From the NCBI GenBank assembly GCA_015066395.1, contig SVOL01000011.1:1-64000 (forward strand): a stretch of 64,000 bases of DNA, written 5' to 3'. The notes under the pieces are model-generated. The model saw only the letters and a list, made by a program, of their open reading frames with translations, had not been told where the DNA came from and did no database searches. Every line of letters starts with the position of its first letter. Position 1 is the stretch's first letter. The position numbers and the translations under genes were made by a program. Shown here piece by piece: positions 59,399-64,000 of the stretch. Source of the stretch: Oscillospiraceae bacterium. GTDB lineage: Bacteria > Bacillota > Clostridia > Oscillospirales > Acutalibacteraceae.

Positions 59399-59572
59399 AT
59401 GAAAAGTTTTAAAATACCGAGTGTTCCTGCCACAACTAATAAATCTGTCCGTTTCCCAAACGATGTGATCAAGGATATAGAGACCGCGATCAAAGGCAAG
59501 GATTGCACCTTTTCGGCGTTTGTTGTAGAAGCGGTGCGAGTTGCTTTAGAAAACTTAAAAGAAGAGGCATAA
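59399..59572 (+). CDS. Small ribbon-helix-helix (CopG/Arc-like) protein
   Basis: A 57-residue protein (MKSFKIPSVPATTNKSVRFP then NDVIKDIETAIKGKDCTFSA, FVVEAVRVALENLKEEA). The alternating SVRFP strand followed by two helices with FSAFVVEAVRVAL is the MetJ/Arc fold, so it should bind DNA as a dimer. TTACGGAG lies upstream of the ATG. It has no toxin partner beside it. An AT-rich, palindrome-containing region precedes it, which suggests autoregulation. Confidence 0.78.
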   Translation: MKSFKIPSVPATTNKSVRFPNDVIKDIETAIKGKDCTFSAFVVEAVRVALENLKEEA

Positions 59573-60053
59573 GCAAACCTCAAACTCAATTAAACTTAAC
59601 CCGTGTGTTCAAAACACACGGGTTTTGTTGTTTTTATTGTTTAAGATTCTTCGTCGCAATTGCTCCTCAGAATGACAATAGAGGGTAAAAGTAAAACCTG
59701 TCATTATCCGGTGTGGCGAAGAATCTTTAATTGTAATATCCTTCACTTACGTTCGGGATGACAGAATAAACTTTGCAATAAATAGAGTTGTCATTCTGAG
59801 CGCAGCGAAGAATCTTTTTATTAGGATTCCTAATTTCATTCAGAATGATATACGAACCTTTAAAATCGTTGTCATTCTGAGCGAAGCGAAGAATCTTTTT
59901 ATTAGGATTCCTAATTTCATTCAGAATGATATACGAACCTTTAAAACCGTTGTCATTCTGAGCGCAGCGAAGAATCTTATTGTTTTTAATGTTATATTTA
60001 AAGATTCTTCGTCGATATAGCTTCTTAGAACAACGGTTAGAAGAATAGGCTTC
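59573..60053. repeat. Gene-free array of GTCATTCTGAG repeats
   Basis: After a CGTGTGTTC-AAAACACACGGG hairpin (59600-59625, RHH terminator) come seven or so copies of the GTCATTCTGAGCGNAGCGAA/GAATCTT motif in both orientations. From 59787 an 81-bp unit repeats almost exactly at 59868 and in part at 59949. Confidence 0.75.
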
Positions 60054-60908
60054 TTATTCTTCCTCGTGTTCAACGGGTTGTGCGTTCTTCTTACCCTTAA
60101 CGCCGCGGAGCAAGGTCACATCCTCTAATTTTACCGTTACCGGCAAGGCTTCCGAGTTGTCGATCGCGACCTTCAATTTGCCCGTGAGCAGGCTGACGTC
60201 GGTGACGGTGCCTTTGCCCTCGGGTGTGTCAACGTAGGAACCGACCCTCGGGGTGATCTTGTTAAGATACTCATACGCGTCCTGCTCGTATTTGAGACAG
60301 CACATCAACCTTCCGCAGGTGCCTGAGATCTTTGCGGGATTGAGTGACAAGCCCTGCTCTTTAGCCATTTTGATAGAAACGGGCTGAAAGTCGGACAAAA
60401 ACCGCTGACAGCAGAACGGCTGACCGCAGATTCCCAGTCCGCCCATCATTTTAGCCTCGTCTCTTACACCTATCTGGCGAAGCTCTATTCGGGTGTGGAA
60501 GTGTCCTGCGAGGTCTTTTACCAATTCGCGGAAGTCAACACGTCCGTTGGCGGTGAAGAAAAAGAGTATCTTCGAGCCGTCAAAAGCGATCTCAACGTCG
60601 ACTAACTTCATTTCAAGTCCGCGTTCTTCGATCTTTCTCTCGCAGAACTCGAACGCGGTACGCTCCTTCTTTCGGTTTTCGGCCATCTTGGCAAGATCGT
60701 CGCTGTTAGCACGGCGAACGACCTCTTTCAAAGTGCCGACGACCTGGCTGTCGGGAATGTTGTGGTTTTCACTTGTCACCTCGCCGCACTCAGTGCCTCT
60801 CGAGGTGGTTACGATTACATATTCGCCGGCTTTAAATTTTTCTCCGGCAGGTGAAAAGGAATAAACTCTTCCGTCTGTGCGGAATTTTACACCGATAATT
60901 TCTACCAT
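60054..60908 (-). CDS. ricT: RicT (YaaT)/PSP1-domain stage 0 sporulation protein
   Basis: A 284-residue PSP1-family protein. GGLGICGQPFCCQRFLSDFQ and GTCGRLMCCLKYEQDAYEYL carry the Cys residues that bind Fe-S clusters in the RicAFT complex. The N-terminal KAGEYVIVTTSRGTECGEV is typical. In Bacillus it promotes RNase Y-dependent mRNA processing, sporulation and competence. It lies next to holB, its usual neighbour in Firmicutes. Confidence 0.93.
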   Translation of the reverse strand: MVEIIGVKFRTDGRVYSFSPAGEKFKAGEYVIVTTSRGTECGEVTSENHNIPDSQVVGTLKEVVRRANSDDLAKMAENRKKERTAFEFCERKIEERGLEMKLVDVEIAFDGSKILFFFTANGRVDFRELVKDLAGHFHTRIELRQIGVRDEAKMMGGLGICGQPFCCQRFLSDFQPVSIKMAKEQGLSLNPAKISGTCGRLMCCLKYEQDAYEYLNKITPRVGSYVDTPEGKGTVTDVSLLTGKLKVAIDNSEALPVTVKLEDVTLLRGVKGKKNAQPVEHEEE

Positions 60909-60971
60909 TTGTTTTCTCCGTTCTTTATATTTTAACTGTTTTTAAAACAGGAAAAAGTCGATTTTCTTACA

Positions 60972-61913
60972 TTATATAATAGCAAATATTTCTGCCAGCA
61001 TAGCGGTGCTTTGGGTGGGTATGTGCAAAGGCATACCGACGTGGTTTTTGATCGTAGTATCAAGGGCGTTGACAGTTTTTGCGATGTTTACCAGTTGTTT
61101 TGCTGTGAGCTTCGGTTCGCCGTTTTCGGTCACGGTTTTTTTGAGCTCCGAAGAGATCAAAAATTTGAATTCCTTTAAAAATCCTGCAAATAAAACGCGG
61201 TCTTTATCAAACGAGTACAGAACTTTTGCACATTCCAAGCGGTCTCGACGTGACAAATGAGAATAAAACTCCTTTGCCAGCAATACCGCTTTGTCGGTCG
61301 TACCGTCGAGAGCGTTCAACGCCGCTCCTATGTTGCCGTGGGAGTTTTCCAAGGCTTCCTTTATATCATTGTCCGGCAATCCTTTTTTTATTTTGATGAA
61401 GTTAAAAGCGTCTTCAAAATCGGGGTTTTTGACCGATAACGTGATGCATCTCGACCGAACGGTGGTAAGCAATCCTAACGCGTTGCGGCAGACGAGAATA
61501 AAGACCATAAATTTGGGCGGCTCTTCCAAAATTTTCAAAAGCGCGTTTTGCGATTGCTCGCTCATTTTGTCGCAATCGAGCAGAATGTTGACCTTGCGTT
61601 TGGCCTCTATCGGGTAGATGAAAGCATTTTCCCGAATTGAGCGGACCGTGTCGATCTTAAAGGTCGCGCCGTCGGGAGCGTAGGTCAAAACGTCGCAATG
61701 TCCGTCATTTTCTACTAAATTGCAGGTGCGGCAGTGTCCGCAAGGAGAGTTTTCGCTCTCGCAAACAGCGGCCGCGGCCAACATTTTTGCAAAGGTGTGT
61801 CTGCCCGATCCCGGCTCGCCTTCGATGATAAAGGCATGCGGAAACCGACCGCTTTTAACGGCGGTCCTGACAGTTTCTTTCAAATTGTCGTTTCCAACAA
61901 ATGAGTCGAGCAA
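60972..61913 (-). CDS. holB: DNA polymerase III subunit delta'
   Basis: A 313-residue clamp-loader protein. The N-terminal AAA+ domain has HAFIIEGEPGSGRHTFAKML in place of a standard P-loop (GSGRHT lacks the usual Lys, as common in delta'). The zinc site is CGHCRTCNLVENDGHCDV, and NALLKILEEPP and LLTTVRSRCITL follow. It helps load the beta clamp encoded by dnaN. It is followed by ricT and preceded by trpS on the minus strand. Confidence 0.93.
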   Translation of the reverse strand: MLDSFVGNDNLKETVRTAVKSGRFPHAFIIEGEPGSGRHTFAKMLAAAAVCESENSPCGHCRTCNLVENDGHCDVLTYAPDGATFKIDTVRSIRENAFIYPIEAKRKVNILLDCDKMSEQSQNALLKILEEPPKFMVFILVCRNALGLLTTVRSRCITLSVKNPDFEDAFNFIKIKKGLPDNDIKEALENSHGNIGAALNALDGTTDKAVLLAKEFYSHLSRRDRLECAKVLYSFDKDRVLFAGFLKEFKFLISSELKKTVTENGEPKLTAKQLVNIAKTVNALDTTIKNHVGMPLHIPTQSTAMLAEIFAII

Positions 61914-61934
61914 AAGAAATCCCCCTAAAGTCGA

Positions 61935-62939
61935 TTACAGTACGTAACCGATCTTCTTCATAACCTTCGACAAGGTCTTGCGGGCAAGCCACTCAGCCTT
62001 TTCAGCACCTTGCTTGTAGATGGCTTCGAGCTGTGCTTTGTCTGAAATATACATATTATATTTATCCTGAATAGGCTTCAACTCTTCGACGACTGCCTCA
62101 CCGACGGTCATCTTGAAGTCGCCGTAGCCCTTGCCCTCAAATTCGGCAGTGATCTCATCGGCGGTCTTGCCGGTGATGCAGGAATAGATCTCAATAAGAT
62201 TGTTTATTCCCGGTTTGTGCTCGCCGACGTAAACTCTGGCCTCGGAGTCGGTCACCGCACGCTTGAATTTACGCATAATTGCATCGGGACTGTCGGTAAG
62301 AAGCACCTTGGCGTTCTCGTTTTCGTCCGATTTCGACATCTTTTTCTCCGGATCCTGCAATGACATGACCTTCGCACCGATAGGCGGGATGTATGGCTCC
62401 GGAATGGTGAATACATCTCCGTAAATGCCGTTAAAACGCTTTGCGATATCACGGGTTATCTCCAAATGCTGTTTCTGATCTGCGCCGACCGGAACCAAGT
62501 CGGGCTTGTAAAGCAGAATGTCAGCCGCCATCAAAACGGGGTATGTGAAAAGTCCTGCGTTGACATTGTCGGCGTGCTTTTGAGATTTGTCCTTAAACTG
62601 GGTCATTCGGTTAAGCTCACCAAACTGGGTGTAGCAGTTCAACAGCCACGCCAGCTGAGAGTGAGCCGCGACCTGCGACTGCATAAAAATAAGTGTTTTT
62701 TCGGGGTCGAGACCGGTACTCAAAAGCATTGCCGCGGCACTGTAGATCTGACGCCTTAACTCCGCAGGCTCCTGACGGACTGTAATAGCGTGCAGGTCGG
62801 CGATGCCGAAAATGCAGTCAAACTCTTCCTGCATATTGTTCCAGTTCTTGACGGCACCCAAATAGTTGCCGAGAGTGAACATACCGCTCGATTGTATAAA
62901 GCTCAATGCCCTCTTTTTAGGGGTAGCGTTGTTTTCCAT
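61935..62939 (-). CDS. trpS: Tryptophanyl-tRNA synthetase
   Basis: A 334-residue class I synthetase of normal length. SGMFTLGNYLGA is the HIGH-type motif, KKMSKSDENENAKVLLTDSP the KMSKS motif, and DLVPVGADQKQHLEITRDIA a Trp-AMP-forming core. It charges tRNA-Trp in the cytoplasm. The short gap to the upstream aminotransferase gene holds no T-box leader. The last codons are close to holB. Confidence 0.96.
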   Translation of the reverse strand: MENNATPKKRALSFIQSSGMFTLGNYLGAVKNWNNMQEEFDCIFGIADLHAITVRQEPAELRRQIYSAAAMLLSTGLDPEKTLIFMQSQVAAHSQLAWLLNCYTQFGELNRMTQFKDKSQKHADNVNAGLFTYPVLMAADILLYKPDLVPVGADQKQHLEITRDIAKRFNGIYGDVFTIPEPYIPPIGAKVMSLQDPEKKMSKSDENENAKVLLTDSPDAIMRKFKRAVTDSEARVYVGEHKPGINNLIEIYSCITGKTADEITAEFEGKGYGDFKMTVGEAVVEELKPIQDKYNMYISDKAQLEAIYKQGAEKAEWLARKTLSKVMKKIGYVL

Positions 62940-62965
62940 TTTGCGTCTCCTATATATAATGTATA

Positions 62966-64000
62966 CTATTTTATAAATTCGTTGGCGACCTGTCCCAAAA
63001 CCGTAATGCCTTTGACGATCTGCTCGTCGGTAGGTGTCGAGTAGTTGATCCTGAAGCAGTGGCTGAGCTCGGACGGGTCGGTGGTAAAGGCGGTGCCGGG
63101 AACGGTCGCGACCTTTTTTTCAACCGCTCTTGTGCAGAAAGCCGTCATATCGACCGAGTCTGGGAGCTTGACCCAGATGAACAATCCGCCTTCCGGTTTT
63201 ATGTACGAGATCTTGTCGCCGATGTTCTTATCCATAAGATATGTCATAAGATCGCACTTTTTACGATAGATAACACGGTTGCGATCAAGATGCTCTTCGT
63301 AGTCGTATTTTGTCATAAATTCGTGGCAGATCATCTGGCTGAAGATGCTTGTGTGAACGTCAGAAGTCTGCTTGCAAACGACCATTTTGGAAATGATCTC
63401 TTTGGGAGCGATGGCGTAACCGACGCGAAGACCCGGTGAAATGACCTTCGAGAAGGTGCCTGCGTAGATGACGAGACCGTCAGTGTCGAAACTCTTAATA
63501 GTCGGCAGTTCCTTGCCTGCAAAACGGGTGTCGCTGTAGGGATTGTCCTCTAAAATTAGTATTTGATATTTCTTAGCCAACTCATAAACAGCCTTGCGTT
63601 TTGCAAGACTCATACAAACGCCCGACGGATTCTGGAAGGTCGGAATGGTATAAATGAATTTGGCGTTGGGGTTGGCCTTGAGTGCCGCCTCAAGCTTTTC
63701 GATATTCATACCGTCGTCGTCCATATCAACGCCAACCAGGTTAAGACCGAATGATCTGAAAGCGTTGAGCGAGCCTATAAAGCTTGGGTTTTCGCAAATA
63801 ACGGAGTCACCGACATTGCAAAGCACCATGGCCGAAAGGTTCATAACCTGCTGAGCGCCGGAGGTGATAATAAGCTCATCATCGGTGGTGCCGACGTTGT
63901 GCTTTTCCTTCATATACTCTTTTAAATGGTCACGAAGCGGCGTGTAACCCTCGGTGACCGAATACTGCAAAGCGGCAACGGGAGTTTCGCTCATAATGTC
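62966..64000 (-). CDS. Class I/II PLP aminotransferase, truncated by window edge
   Basis: At least 344 codons are visible and the frame is open to the right edge. About 60-70 N-terminal residues are missing. LQYSVTEGYTPLRDHLKEYM, GAQQVMNLSAMVLC, YTIPTFQNPSGVCM and YAGTFSKVISPGLRVGYAIA (PLP Lys) place it in the 2-aminoadipate/multi-substrate aminotransferase group (AAT_I, LysN or MocR-C-like). The substrate is uncertain. An apparent ATG at 63994 is not the real start, because upstream codons continue the frame. Confidence 0.88.
   Translation of the reverse strand, partial: DIMSETPVAALQYSVTEGYTPLRDHLKEYMKEKHNVGTTDDELIITSGAQQVMNLSAMVLCNVGDSVICENPSFIGSLNAFRSFGLNLVGVDMDDDGMNIEKLEAALKANPNAKFIYTIPTFQNPSGVCMSLAKRKAVYELAKKYQILILEDNPYSDTRFAGKELPTIKSFDTDGLVIYAGTFSKVISPGLRVGYAIAPKEIISKMVVCKQTSDVHTSIFSQMICHEFMTKYDYEEHLDRNRVIYRKKCDLMTYLMDKNIGDKISYIKPEGGLFIWVKLPDSVDMTAFCTRAVEKKVATVPGTAFTTDPSELSHCFRINYSTPTDEQIVKGITVLGQVANEFIK

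Noticed and set aside
59787-60030. CRISPR array
   Set aside because: The period is 81 bp with whole-unit identity and no variable spacers; no cas gene is present.

Overview
The window reads as a chromosomal segment of a spore-forming, single-membrane Firmicute, most likely a gut-type Clostridia (an Oscillospirales/Ruminococcaceae-like lineage is my inference). The evidence is the sporulation genes (spoVAD, spoVAE, spoVAF, spoVB, ricT), the classic Firmicute origin block dnaA-dnaN-S4-recF-remB-gyrB-gyrA, parA/parB with parS sites, Gram-positive style lipoproteins and consensus sigma-A promoters. No rRNA, tRNA or CRISPR array was seen.

Layout. 1-6.1 kb: a frameshifted methyltransferase remnant, a TMEM164/YwaF-like membrane protein, a beta-propeller lipoprotein, greA and a zinc-ribbon membrane protein. 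6.4-12.8 kb is an accessory region built on spoVAD. The intact gene (11825-12832) is followed by two more copies of its 3' end (about 7691-7870 and 6389-6471). Between the copies lie a decayed citrate-lyase cluster with an intact class I fumarase, and a MuF-like/barnase toxin with its barstar. 12.9-18.2 kb: PAS, PHP phosphatase, TtcA, TcdA, CysK, Nudix and an M14 carboxypeptidase. 18-24 kb: GH13 amylase, AGCS alanine symporter, an XRE/SLOG divergent pair, a flavin reductase and an amidase. 24-27 kb: a Crp/Fnr regulator leading an ABC importer operon with a palindromic operator. 27-29.5 kb: a MITE-like element, then an ECF sigma factor overlapping a membrane-anchored serpin that has an anti-sigma-like N-terminus. 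29.5-31.6 kb: two copies of a structured repeat flanking an XRE regulator and a lipoprotein.

31.6-40 kb: spoVB, spoVAF-spoVAE, two parS sites (one inside a terminator), parA-parB, serS, acyl-ACP thioesterase and pyridoxamine kinase, all forward after spoVB. 40-50 kb: a small pyrophosphatase and the origin block on the minus strand. oriC is placed between dnaA and dnaN, where DnaA-box-like 9-mers cluster. 50-64 kb: a small XRE gene with an elaborate leader, ferredoxin, YebC, RuvX, glycogen phosphorylase, CPBP protease, TadA, a C39-like protein, a SLOG protein, Lrp/AsnC, an MGMT-like protein, a ribbon-helix-helix protein, RicT, HolB, TrpS and a class I/II aminotransferase cut by the window edge.

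The most unusual items are the triplicated spoVAD tail with its cargo, the sigma/serpin pair, a family of three-armed palindromic repeats and a likely ATT start codon in remB.
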